A stretch of 64,000 nucleotides of DNA from Bacillus suaedaesalsae (GTDB lineage: Bacteria > Bacillota > Bacilli > Bacillales > SA4), in contig NZ_JAFELM010000043.1 of NCBI RefSeq assembly GCF_016890225.1, forward strand, positions 305,148 to 369,147, in the 5' to 3' direction. Positions 34,526 to 43,364 of the stretch are shown piece by piece. The translations under genes were made by a program, and so were the position numbers. The stretch's first letter is position 1. Each line of letters starts with the position of its first letter. The notes below the pieces were generated by a model, which worked only from the letters and a program-made list of their open reading frames with translations, was not told the DNA's origin and ran no database searches.

Positions 34526-35381
34526 ATCTGTAAGTTTCTATTCCATTTTCAAATGCAATCGGATCGTTATGCTCGATCCCATGTAGAGCTTCCTGAAGGG
34601 CAAATGTGCTACGGTAGAATTTCACTCGTTTTGAGACCTTTTCTCCTTCTGGATATAAAGAAATACAGGTTTCATAGAATGCATTTCCATATGAAGACAA
34701 CAAGCCTGCAAGGTCATATGCGGGGTCCCCTATACCTGAGCCGCCAAAATCAATGATACCTGTTATTTGCGAGGTTTCAGGACTCCAGAGAATATTAGAC
34801 GAACCGAAGTCTCCATGAATGAGAGTTTGGTTGATTGGTTGCTTCTGATTATGGAAAAAAGCTTCGAACGTTTCTGTCACTTCCATTTGTGCATCTTTTC
34901 TCATAAATGGAAATAGTTTTGTTTGTATACGTGAGTATAGATATTGGAACGTATTGAATAGATCAGTTTGTTTAAGCTGTAACATTTGAATTGGTGCTGA
35001 ATGAACTTCTTTTAAGAAGGTAACGAGTTGAATAGCTAGATTTTGCTGTATCTCACGATTTACTTCCTGAAATGCGTTTTTGGATAGCGTAACCCCGTTA
35101 ATCTTTTGGTAGCCTGTAAACACCCTGCCTACCTTTAACTCTTCAAAAGAAGTGTAAGTTGGATTCGGGATTGATAGTGTTGTCACATCATTTATGGAAG
35201 TAAGTATTTTAACTTCTGTTAACAAGTCTCGAATGCCTTGTTCATATTTTGGAAATCTGAAAACAAGTGTATCATTAATGATTACAACATCATTATTTTG
35301 TCCTGTTACATCTATTACAGCTTTTTCAATTGTGATAGTTGGATAAACTTCTAATATTCGGCTCGTAAAATTTGTCGTCAT
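34524..35381 (-). CDS. APH-family phosphotransferase
   Basis: An aminoglycoside/choline kinase-like protein of 285 residues. The catalytic loop is LIHGDFGSSNILW and the metal-binding segment IIDFGGSGIGDPAYDLAGLL. The ATG of MTTNFTSR at 35381, preceded by GAGGG, is preferred; longer in-frame starts run into the upstream hydrolase gene. Resistance, metabolic kinase or protein kinase roles cannot be separated. It is 10 bp after an alpha/beta hydrolase gene. Confidence 0.87.
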   Translation of the reverse strand: MTTNFTSRILEVYPTITIEKAVIDVTGQNNDVVIINDTLVFRFPKYEQGIRDLLTEVKILTSINDVTTLSIPNPTYTSFEELKVGRVFTGYQKINGVTLSKNAFQEVNREIQQNLAIQLVTFLKEVHSAPIQMLQLKQTDLFNTFQYLYSRIQTKLFPFMRKDAQMEVTETFEAFFHNQKQPINQTLIHGDFGSSNILWSPETSQITGIIDFGGSGIGDPAYDLAGLLSSYGNAFYETCISLYPEGEKVSKRVKFYRSTFALQEALHGIEHNDPIAFENGIETYR

Positions 35382-35391
35382 AATTTCCCTC

Positions 35392-36084
35392 TTAAAAATT
35401 ATTCTGTAACCACTTAACAATGTCATCAACCATTTCTGGTGAGATTGTGTGGTTAATCTCCTGATATGTATTAAAATGTATGTGTTCATAGCCTTGTTTA
35501 GTTATGTATGAATAATAATCTTGTTGTCCCTCTATAGAAACGATTGAATCTAGTTCTCCGTGCATGAGTAACATCGAAGTATGATAGTTCATTTCCTTTT
35601 GTCTTGGATCATAGTGGGCAAAAACTTTTTGTTCTGCAGAAGTTAATGGTTGTCTCCCCGAATTTATTCGAAAAATGTTTTCGGAAGTAAGGTAAGAGCC
35701 CGAACCGTTTATATTAATTAGTCCTGCTATCTTATGGTGATTCGAGATGATACCGTTTGCGATAAAACCGCCCATGGAACTACCTAGTAAAATCAGCTTT
35801 TCCTCTGGAATGGCTATTTCTTTTATGAACAGGTTGAACTCGTTAATCGTGTGGAAAATCGTGTTCCAAAAGTATTTTTGCATGATTGGTATTTCAAATG
35901 GATTGGGAAGTGGATTTCTTGTGTCGTGATAGATGATTTCTGGAACGATGATTTGAAAACCTTGTTCCGAAAGAATTGTGGCTAATTCGTGTTGACTTTC
36001 TATGGCTGATCCCCAGCCGTGATAAATGATGATTGTTTGTTCTTTACTTTTGTTGGTTGGTTGATAAACTTTTTTGGCTATCAT
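35392..36084 (-). CDS. Alpha/beta hydrolase
   Basis: A 230-residue serine hydrolase: oxyanion motif YHGWGSAIES, nucleophile elbow LLGSSMGGFIANG, an acid in LMHGELDSIVS and the His in INHTISPE. Probably an esterase or peptidase. The start at 36084 (MIAKKVYQ after AAGGGA) excludes a hydrophobic N-terminal extension (to 36162) that would span the divergent promoter region. In an operon with the phosphotransferase. Confidence 0.85.
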   Translation of the reverse strand: MIAKKVYQPTNKSKEQTIIIYHGWGSAIESQHELATILSEQGFQIIVPEIIYHDTRNPLPNPFEIPIMQKYFWNTIFHTINEFNLFIKEIAIPEEKLILLGSSMGGFIANGIISNHHKIAGLININGSGSYLTSENIFRINSGRQPLTSAEQKVFAHYDPRQKEMNYHTSMLLMHGELDSIVSIEGQQDYYSYITKQGYEHIHFNTYQEINHTISPEMVDDIVKWLQNNF

Positions 36085-36178
36085 ATAGTTTTCCCTTATT
36101 AGTTTACTAGATTTTATTTGGTATAAATGACCAAAAAACAGGCATACTACGGTAACAACCATTTGAAAGGATGTTTGG

Positions 36179-36577
36179 ATGCTGCTATTTATTCGTACTC
36201 AAATTGTTGCGATTTTACTTGGGATTGGGTGGGTATTTCTTCTGAATATATTAGCATTTCTGAATCACCCAGACCGATTAATTGAACAAATAACGCCGAT
36301 TAAATACGGATTAGTCATACTTACGGGTGTTTTTTATTTTCTCTTTATGAAAAATTATACTGGAAGACGATGGCCCGCACTACCACTCATTTTTATTCCG
36401 TATGTCTTCGTTTATCATCCTCTTTTTCCGATAATACAGCGCTATATGAAAATTGGCTCGAAAGGTCATTTAATGAATGTTGAGTCCTTTATCTTGAATA
36501 CGAGTCATCTTTTTTTATTCGTCGTTCTTGTTGCGATTGTGTTGAGTATTATGTTTTCAAGAAAGCCCATTTCGTAA
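36179..36577 (+). CDS. Membrane protein of unknown function, 132 aa
   Basis: Four hydrophobic segments (about 5-27, 44-58, 68-80 and 108-127). GAAAGGATG precedes the ATG. No family is recognised. It is divergent from the alpha/beta hydrolase operon. Confidence 0.6.
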   Translation: MLLFIRTQIVAILLGIGWVFLLNILAFLNHPDRLIEQITPIKYGLVILTGVFYFLFMKNYTGRRWPALPLIFIPYVFVYHPLFPIIQRYMKIGSKGHLMNVESFILNTSHLFLFVVLVAIVLSIMFSRKPIS

Positions 36578-36649
36578 CCTATTCCTCATAGAAAAATGTC
36601 TCAAAACCGTTATAAACGATCTCTTTCTAGGTTTGTTCGAAAACAACCT

Positions 36650-37045
36650 TCAAAGTGAGTTAGATGCTCTGTTTTTCCAATTTCCGGATGAAATGGCGAC
36701 TTTCCCGTTACGATTGTCATTCATGATATAGACGAATCCTTTTATCTCTTCTGAATTGATATAGATGGTTTGAGTGATTCGTTCATATAAGTTATTGCTT
36801 TTACCTTCTACGTATCCTTCTAAATAATCGAGCTTTGTTAATTCCAGTAGATTGACCTTGTATAACTCCCCAACTACTTTTTTCGTATCAGTTGGTAGTA
36901 ATGCAGGATATCCTTTTCCGGTGTCGATCATTATGCCATCAGTCCAACAATCTTCTGATACGAACACCGCATCCTTCAAGAAATGATGATTTCGCTCCCC
37001 TTTGCGTAATGTACCGTATACAAATACGTTTATCGTCCGTTCCAT
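36650..37045 (-). CDS. Gamma-glutamylcyclotransferase-like protein
   Basis: A 131-residue protein with the family opening VFVYGTLRKGERNHHFL (YGTLRxG) and the probable catalytic glutamate in LDYLEGYVEG. The family cyclises gamma-glutamyl amines to pyroglutamate; the substrate here is unknown. Single gene, 33 bp past an NTF2-like gene. Confidence 0.85.
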   Translation of the reverse strand: MERTINVFVYGTLRKGERNHHFLKDAVFVSEDCWTDGIMIDTGKGYPALLPTDTKKVVGELYKVNLLELTKLDYLEGYVEGKSNNLYERITQTIYINSEEIKGFVYIMNDNRNGKVAISSGNWKNRASNSL

Positions 37046-37078
37046 TAAGGATGCCTACCTAAAAGCTTTGTACAATTA

Positions 37079-37651
37079 TTATTGTTCCGAAGCCAAGACA
37101 AAAGAAATACATCCACAACCACGAGCTGAGATGATGTTTCTGTCTTTTACAAGTAATTCTGAGGAGTAGTTTTTAGTATTTGTAAACTCAGCCCTTATTG
37201 AAGCAGCTTCTTTATTCTGTAAAAATACTTCATGTGTATGTTTTTCGAATGCCCCTAGTTCATTAAGGATCGCAGCATCACTATTTTCACACCACACATC
37301 ACTTACTTTTCCATCTTCAAAGTAAAAAATCATCATACCAGTTTCTTTCACACGTTGGTTACTTGATGGGATGTTAAACCAGCCACCTTTATAGGTCATC
37401 CAGCCTGTATAGCGGACAACGAGTTTAAAGTCTTGTTCAATATAATCGTTGATCGTCCACTCGTCGTCATGAAATGTTTGGCGGTACCAGCCCATGAAGG
37501 ACTTTAGCTGTTCGGTTGTGCTTTTGGCACCGTTTCGAGCGTGATAAGTAAAATCTTCCGTTGTGAGTTCATCTAAAATATGTACATTTCCTTTTGTAAA
37601 GTACTCTTGAAACCACTTTTCGACTACGATTCTTTTATGTTCAGTAATCAT
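37079..37651 (-). CDS. SnoaL/NTF2-like fold protein (ester cyclase type)
   Basis: A 190-residue protein whose first 130 residues follow the SnoaL-like pattern (VEKWFQEYFTKGNVHILDELTTEDFTYH, LKSFMGWYRQTFHDDEW, GWMTYKGGWFNIPSSNQRVKETGMMIFYFEDGKVSDVW). Its active site is not certain. The C-terminal extension (GCGCISFVLASEQ) is extra. It is upstream of the gamma-glutamylcyclotransferase-like gene on the same strand. Confidence 0.75.
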   Translation of the reverse strand: MITEHKRIVVEKWFQEYFTKGNVHILDELTTEDFTYHARNGAKSTTEQLKSFMGWYRQTFHDDEWTINDYIEQDFKLVVRYTGWMTYKGGWFNIPSSNQRVKETGMMIFYFEDGKVSDVWCENSDAAILNELGAFEKHTHEVFLQNKEAASIRAEFTNTKNYSSELLVKDRNIISARGCGCISFVLASEQ

Positions 37652-37852
37652 AGGACATCTCTCCTAGTGTGTTTGTATGTATGCCTTTATTATAACGGAT
37701 TGAGTGAAATTGATAGGTTGGTAGTTGTGACAGGTTAGTTACAGTTTTTGGTAATGTAATCACATATTCTCTTTTGGCAATGAAATTGTTTGTTTAGACT
37801 CGTATTTCCATGAATCGGTGCGTAAATTTCAATTTTCGCTCGCAAATGAAAA

Positions 37853-37871
37853 AAAGCACCATTCACAGGTG
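37853..37871 (-). terminator. Terminator of the AEC carrier gene
   Basis: AGCACC and GGTGCT pair; the minus strand continues TTTTTTTCATTTG. It is three bases past the stop. Confidence 0.75.
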
Positions 37872-37873
37872 CT

Positions 37874-38779
37874 CTACGTTAAGATGGCTAGTACAATCGG
37901 CAACGTAATAATACTTCCAATTGTACTGAGTAACGTGACTGATGAGACAAAGTCTGGTTTTGTGTTGTATTCAAGCGAAAGTAACGTGGTATTTGCGGCA
38001 GACGGCATCGCTGCCATCAAAATCATGATGCTTTGTACAAGATCCGAAACTGGTAATTGACTTGCAAACAACCAGGCGACTACTGGTGCGATAGTGAGCT
38101 TGATGAGTAACGAATAGATCGTTTTTTCATGTTCGATGTTTTTGATTGTAATCGTTGCAAGCTGCATGCCAAGCACGATCATCACAGTTGGAATTGCAGC
38201 ATCAGCGACAAGTTCGATGCTTTGATAAAACGTTTTTGGAATGGTGATATGGGTAAGTTGTAGTGTGACTCCAAGTACTGAGCAATATACTACGGGCATT
38301 TTCAGTACGGCTAATGCTGCACCCTTGAAGCCTGTTTGCTTCTCGCTACTGCCCTTTGCCGCATAATACACACCGATTGTACTCATGATGAGTGATTGAA
38401 TAACCATTAAGATGATGGCCACATCAAAGCCAGCTGCCCCAAACGCAAATAATGCAACAGGAACTCCATAGTTTCCATTATTCATGAACACCGAGGACAA
38501 AATGAGCGAACTCGTTTCGCTTTTCGAATACTTTTTTATGTATGAAACAGCATACACAATGGAAATCAGGCCAAAGCAAAGACCAAGTGCGAACAGAAAA
38601 AGGTAAAGATAATCAGTATTAATGTCATTTTCATAGAACGTACGAAAAGCCAGAAACGGAGTGAGCAAATACACCGCCACCCTCGAAACGTTCCTCGGTT
38701 CAATACGTAAAAATTTCTGCCCAATAAACCCGATTGCAAAAATAAAAACTACCGGCAAAAGCACCATCAAAATATCCAT
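37874..38779 (-). CDS. AEC (auxin efflux carrier) family transporter
   Basis: A 301-residue membrane protein with about ten helices in two halves, typical of AEC transporters (VFMNNGNYGVPVALFAFG and AAMPSAANTTLLSLEY are the family's broken-helix segments). Probably exports or takes up organic anions such as malate or malonate; no neighbour identifies the substrate. Monocistronic. Confidence 0.87.
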   Translation of the reverse strand: MDILMVLLPVVFIFAIGFIGQKFLRIEPRNVSRVAVYLLTPFLAFRTFYENDINTDYLYLFLFALGLCFGLISIVYAVSYIKKYSKSETSSLILSSVFMNNGNYGVPVALFAFGAAGFDVAIILMVIQSLIMSTIGVYYAAKGSSEKQTGFKGAALAVLKMPVVYCSVLGVTLQLTHITIPKTFYQSIELVADAAIPTVMIVLGMQLATITIKNIEHEKTIYSLLIKLTIAPVVAWLFASQLPVSDLVQSIMILMAAMPSAANTTLLSLEYNTKPDFVSSVTLLSTIGSIITLPIVLAILT

Positions 38780-38888
38780 TCCTACACCTTCTATCTATAA
38801 ACTAACGTATACGTATCCTTTTCACCTGCTTCTATTTTATTACTATCCTACTAAAATAACACTAATTAATTCGATAGCCGCAACAATC

Positions 38889-38943
38889 CTTTACCCCTTT
38901 AAAGCAATGGGGGCCTGTCCCCCATTGCTTTAAAGGGGTAAAG
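38889..38943. repeat. Palindromic hairpin repeat, copy 2
   Basis: A perfect 25-bp stem with loop CCTGT, the partner of 22095-22149. It accounts for part of the 355-bp gap before the MFS gene, where I see no other feature. Confidence 0.85.
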
Positions 38944-39135
38944 TTTATTGTCATTTTGTAGGATTGGGTATATAATTCGTTATTGGTATTTATTTCAAGT
39001 CTGGTTTTTGTTCCGAAGAGATTAGTATTTTCTCAGACTAAAGTATGACTGATGTTTCCGTCTGTGTGCTAATGGATAGAGACGGAACTGTTGGTATATT
39101 TTACATAGATTCATAGACAACAAGAGGTGAAGGAA

Positions 39136-40395
39136 ATGAAGTTTAGGGATTTTCATATTAACATTAAGATTCGAATTGTAGAGACGTTTTTAAGTAGGAT
39201 GGTCGGTGGAATGGTGTTTCCGTTTATGGCGATCTACTTGGCGAGTCATTTTAGTGCAAAGGTTACGGGGATGCTGCTTTTATTGAACGTTGTGATTGGT
39301 GCAGCTGTTAACTTTCTTGGAGGATATATTGCGGATAAATATGGCCGTAAGAAGATTATGGCATTTGCGGAGGTGCTTCGCTTCCTTGCCTTTGCGACAA
39401 TGGCAGTTGCGAATTCTCCATGGTTGGAGTTACCTGTTCTTACTTATTTAATGATGACGGTTAATAGTATTTGCTGGGGCTTAGCGGGTCCAGCAAACCA
39501 GGCGATGCTAATTGATGTATCAAGTCCTGAGCAACGTAAATTGATGTACTCGATCACGTATTGGGCTTCTAATTTATCGATTGCGCTTGGTGGTATTATC
39601 GGAGGGATTTTCTTCAAAGAATACTTATTTGAACTATTCACCGCCGTTGCCTTTTCAGCATTCATCATTGCTCTCATGGTACTTTTCTTAATTAAAGAAA
39701 GCTATGTTCCAAAAGCTACGGAAACGAAAACGAGCTTTAGCCCACTAGAAATGTTTAGAAGTTACAAAACAGTTGTCCAAGACAAGCTTTTCGTTTTATT
39801 TATTCTTTCTCACTTACTCATCATATCGTTAGAAATGAACTTAACGAACTATATTGGTATTCGTTTATCCAATGACATGCCCGTTCAGCCTTTCTTTAAC
39901 TGGAACATTGATGGTGTAGCGATGCTAGGGATTTTACGAACGGAAAATACGATTCTTGTTGCTCTTACTTCCCTATTTGCGGTGAAGCTAATTTCAAGCT
40001 TTAAAGACAGAAACGTTATTTTACTAGGTTCCACTACGTTTGTAATTGGCTATGCCATTATCGCGTATTCAAACAACATTTGGTTACTGTTTATTTGTAT
40101 GATCCTCGCTACGGTTGGAGAAGTCATCCGTGTACCAGTTGAGCAATCTTATTTAGCTTCAATACCACCTGATGATCAACGCAGTTCTTACATGGCATTA
40201 AACGGCCTTACGTTTAACGGTTCGATGATGATTGCCTCACTTTTCGTAACGCTTAGTGCTTTCCTCCCTTCCCTTTGGATGGCAGTCCTTGCACTTGCAG
40301 TGGGGTTAACTGGAGTAGCTATTTTAATCAAAATCATTCCTGGATTAGAAGAACGCAGAGCAATACGCGAGAAGCAGCACTCTCAATCTGCATAA
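39136..40395 (+). CDS. MFS transporter
   Basis: A 12-helix major facilitator with the A-like motif GGYIADKYGRKKIM after helix 2. I choose ATG 39136 (MKFRDFH), five bases after AGAGGTGA, over GTG at 39127. A drug or metabolite exporter is plausible (YttB/YkuC-like family appearance), but the substrate is unknown. It converges with the GGDEF-EAL gene across a shared terminator. Confidence 0.88.
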   Translation: MKFRDFHINIKIRIVETFLSRMVGGMVFPFMAIYLASHFSAKVTGMLLLLNVVIGAAVNFLGGYIADKYGRKKIMAFAEVLRFLAFATMAVANSPWLELPVLTYLMMTVNSICWGLAGPANQAMLIDVSSPEQRKLMYSITYWASNLSIALGGIIGGIFFKEYLFELFTAVAFSAFIIALMVLFLIKESYVPKATETKTSFSPLEMFRSYKTVVQDKLFVLFILSHLLIISLEMNLTNYIGIRLSNDMPVQPFFNWNIDGVAMLGILRTENTILVALTSLFAVKLISSFKDRNVILLGSTTFVIGYAIIAYSNNIWLLFICMILATVGEVIRVPVEQSYLASIPPDDQRSSYMALNGLTFNGSMMIASLFVTLSAFLPSLWMAVLALAVGLTGVAILIKIIPGLEERRAIREKQHSQSA

Positions 40396-40400
40396 ATGAA

Positions 40401-40443
40401 AAAGAAGTAACGAATCACTCAAAAAGTGAACCGTTACTTCTTT
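40401..40443. terminator. Bidirectional terminator
   Basis: AAAGAAGTAACG and CGTTACTTCTTT pair, with a nested TCACT/AGTGA, between the convergent MFS and GGDEF-EAL genes; T tracts on both strands. Confidence 0.8.
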
Positions 40444-40445
40444 TT

Positions 40446-42803
40446 TTATTTTATAATGGCTATTTCTTTTAACAGCTTTTCGTATTCATCACTTGGTAGT
40501 GGTTTCGAGAAGTAAAACCCTTGTACTTCCTTACAGCCAAGCTCTTTTAATACCCTCAGTTGTTCTTCAGTTTCAACACCTTCTGCAATTACTTTTAGAT
40601 GTAAGCTTCCCGCCATCGCGATAATCGTTGCTACAATCTCAGCGTTTTCTAAACAAATATCAATAAACAGCTTATCTATTTTTAATCGGTCAACATGCAG
40701 TTTATATAAATAACTTAATGAGCTGTAACCTGTACCGAAATCGTCAATACTAATCTCAATTCCTAGTTCACGAAGCTTTTGCAGTGTTTTATTCACATAC
40801 TCCTCGTTCTTCATCACGATTCGTTCTGTAATTTCTAACTCTAGCATACTTCCATCAATGTTAAATTCACGCATATTTTTTAATAAATAATGAATAAAGT
40901 CCTCTTGAAATAAGCTATCCATCGAAATATTCATAGAAACTCGTACTGGTTGTAAGCCCATTTCGGTCCAGGATGCAATTCGTTTACAAACTTCGCGAAT
41001 TACATACCTTTCAAGCGGAACAATAAGTCCTACTTCTTCAGCAAGTGGTATAAATACACCTGGTGATATAAAGCCTTCTTTCGGATGCATCCAACGTAAC
41101 AGTGCCTCACAGCCGATTACCTCATTTTTGTACACATTCATTTTCGGTTGGAAATATAACATTAATTCTTTGTTATCAATGGCTCTTCTAAAATCATTCT
41201 CAAGTGTCAAATCAAATTGATCATTAATCATGTCATGAGAAAAATGAGCAAACTTATTCGCACCATTATCCTTTGCTTGGTACATTGCTATATCGGCAAA
41301 CTTCAATAATTCATCAATTTCTCCCGTATCATGAGGAAACGATGCAATACCGAGGCTTGCTGTCACTAACAATTCAATGCCATACACTTGAATCGGACTA
41401 CGAAATTCATGAATTAACTTTTGAGCCGTCAACGTTACATTTTCTGTTTCGGGAACAATGATTAAAAATTCGTCCCCACCAAGTCTTGCTACTAAGCAAT
41501 CTTCTGGAATAACATTTGTCAGACTTTTAGCCACTTCCACTAAGAAATAATCTCCAAACGTATGTCCAAAGTTATCATTGATTCGTTTAAATCGGTCAAA
41601 ATCGATGAGAATAACCGAAAACACTTGATTGTCATCAACTAATTCATCTAACACTTCTCTTAGCTTTCTACGATTTGGTAAATTCGTTAGTTCATCATAA
41701 TAGGCTAAATGCTCAATCGTTTGCTGTGCTTTTTTAGCCTCAGTAATGTCTTCAACGATACCGAATGCACCTATTACAACCTTATCTACGATAATTCTTA
41801 CTGCATTAATTTTTACATCTATTAAGGAACCGTCTTTTCTGATTACTTGTGATTCAATATTTTTAGTTTCACCAAACAAAACGCTGTTCATATTTTTTAC
41901 TACCCATTTTGTTCGTTCCTTTGGGAGAAGCTGTGCAATATTGAGTGTTAGTAATTCTTCCTCGGAATAGCCTGTTAACTTTATGCCTTCCTTGTTCACA
42001 CTCGTTATAAAACCGCTTAAGTCAATTGAAAATACAGCACTATGATTATGATGCTCCAGTGATTGATATTTTGATAAAGCTTTCATTAAGATTTTTTCAC
42101 CAAATATATCTGGGACTAACATTAACAATAAGTTAGACACGATCATAAAAATGAATGGTACTAAATATGAATACTGAGGTGCTTCACCAAAAACAGATTG
42201 TAAATCTAGTATAGATATTAATAGAATATAAGGAATACCCGCTATTGACGTTCCAGCTAACATTCCTGCTATGAATTTCCAGCTCTTTTTCGTTGTGAAA
42301 ATGTCTTCATTCGTGACTTGAATTAAGAATCGCAGAGTTGAAAAGGACATTCCTACTACTAAAATAATAGAAACAATCAATAATATCGGCTTGATGTCGA
42401 TTAAATCCTGATACAGTACATAAAAGCCCCCTAATTCGGCGCTTAAAATGACAATAGCTAACATAATGGATCCGATAATATAACGTAATAAATTAAATGT
42501 TTGATATTGAGCCAAATAAATCGCTATATATGAACCAGTAAAGCATAATAAAAAGTTCGTTGCGAAATACAACACATAATTATTCGTTGAAAACGGAATG
42601 TCTATGGTGTAGGCAGTAAAAAAGTGACTTAACCAAAAGGTAAAGCCCATCACAACAGCGGAGATGATTGTTGTTCTCACTTTATTTTTTGATAATTTAA
42701 TATTACGACTTGAATTGATCCCAATAAATGTTGCCACCATGGAGAATAAAGAAGTGATCAACACTTCGAAAATATGAAAATAATGAAAGGTTATCTGAAA
42801 CAT
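40446..42803 (-). CDS. Membrane PAS-GGDEF-EAL protein with degenerate MHYT-like sensor
   Basis: A 785-residue protein: seven helices (1-245), PAS (about 255-360), GGDEF (about 365-525) and EAL (about 535-785). The first helices carry FWLSHFFTAYTID, which resembles an MHYT repeat (GxWxMHFxxMxA) with M replaced by S. The GGDEF site RLGGDEF is intact with no RxxD site before it. The EAL domain keeps EALLRW, LEITERI, DDFGTGYSSLSYL and AEGVETEE, so hydrolysis of c-di-GMP is likely. Monocistronic. Confidence 0.92.
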   Translation of the reverse strand: MFQITFHYFHIFEVLITSLFSMVATFIGINSSRNIKLSKNKVRTTIISAVVMGFTFWLSHFFTAYTIDIPFSTNNYVLYFATNFLLCFTGSYIAIYLAQYQTFNLLRYIIGSIMLAIVILSAELGGFYVLYQDLIDIKPILLIVSIILVVGMSFSTLRFLIQVTNEDIFTTKKSWKFIAGMLAGTSIAGIPYILLISILDLQSVFGEAPQYSYLVPFIFMIVSNLLLMLVPDIFGEKILMKALSKYQSLEHHNHSAVFSIDLSGFITSVNKEGIKLTGYSEEELLTLNIAQLLPKERTKWVVKNMNSVLFGETKNIESQVIRKDGSLIDVKINAVRIIVDKVVIGAFGIVEDITEAKKAQQTIEHLAYYDELTNLPNRRKLREVLDELVDDNQVFSVILIDFDRFKRINDNFGHTFGDYFLVEVAKSLTNVIPEDCLVARLGGDEFLIIVPETENVTLTAQKLIHEFRSPIQVYGIELLVTASLGIASFPHDTGEIDELLKFADIAMYQAKDNGANKFAHFSHDMINDQFDLTLENDFRRAIDNKELMLYFQPKMNVYKNEVIGCEALLRWMHPKEGFISPGVFIPLAEEVGLIVPLERYVIREVCKRIASWTEMGLQPVRVSMNISMDSLFQEDFIHYLLKNMREFNIDGSMLELEITERIVMKNEEYVNKTLQKLRELGIEISIDDFGTGYSSLSYLYKLHVDRLKIDKLFIDICLENAEIVATIIAMAGSLHLKVIAEGVETEEQLRVLKELGCKEVQGFYFSKPLPSDEYEKLLKEIAIIK

Positions 42804-42899
42804 GATCGTATCCTCTTTGATAGAATTTGTCGAAACTAGGTATATACTCCTTATTATAGCGAGAAATATAGGATTCAGATAGACCCCTTCGTTAAATAT

Positions 42900-43364
42900 T
42901 TATCTGGAAAATGCTTCTCCTCTTTTTCGAGCCCGAATATTTCGCTTAACTGTTTGCAATAACTCCTCTTTCTTTCCTTTAATCTCACGATGCTCTCCCG
43001 TTAAAATGGTGTAAATCAGCTTTAAATCTAACGCTGTAGTATGAGATAAAATATGAGTTTCACTATGAATCTCAAAAAATGTAATAACATCTTCACTGGA
43101 GCGAACGTGTTCAAAATTTACCTTCGTCCCTTTTAGGTCGTTATATTTTCTTTCATTTAATAAGGCGAGACTTTCCCTAAACGTGTTTTCCTTCTTCCGC
43201 ACCTGCTTTTTTATAGGATTCGATTCTACCTTTCCATGTAACGATCGAATTATCTCCTCTATTTTTCGAATATCTTTTCTTAATGCATTTTCATCTATCG
43301 CTACGTACATCGACTTAAGTTTTTCTAAATAATGAATAATCTCGTTTTTCCCTACCTGAGCCAT
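42900..43364 (-). CDS. Helical partner of the ParA-like ATPase, SAP-like C-terminus
   Basis: A 154-residue basic protein. The first 50 residues form helices with a coiled-coil-like pattern; the C-terminal 45 residues (ALDLKLIYTILTGEHREIKG then KKEELLQTVKRNI) resemble a SAP motif and end in a basic tail (RARKRGEAFSR), suggesting DNA binding. No cysteine or catalytic motif. It overlaps the ParA-like gene by 13 bp. This is not a recognised ParB; identity uncertain. Confidence 0.65.
   Translation of the reverse strand: MAQVGKNEIIHYLEKLKSMYVAIDENALRKDIRKIEEIIRSLHGKVESNPIKKQVRKKENTFRESLALLNERKYNDLKGTKVNFEHVRSSEDVITFFEIHSETHILSHTTALDLKLIYTILTGEHREIKGKKEELLQTVKRNIRARKRGEAFSR

Noticed and set aside
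35382..35489. An extended start of the APH-type gene
   Set aside because: It would overlap the hydrolase gene by almost 100 bp and has no RBS; the ATG at 35381 has one and gives a normal start.
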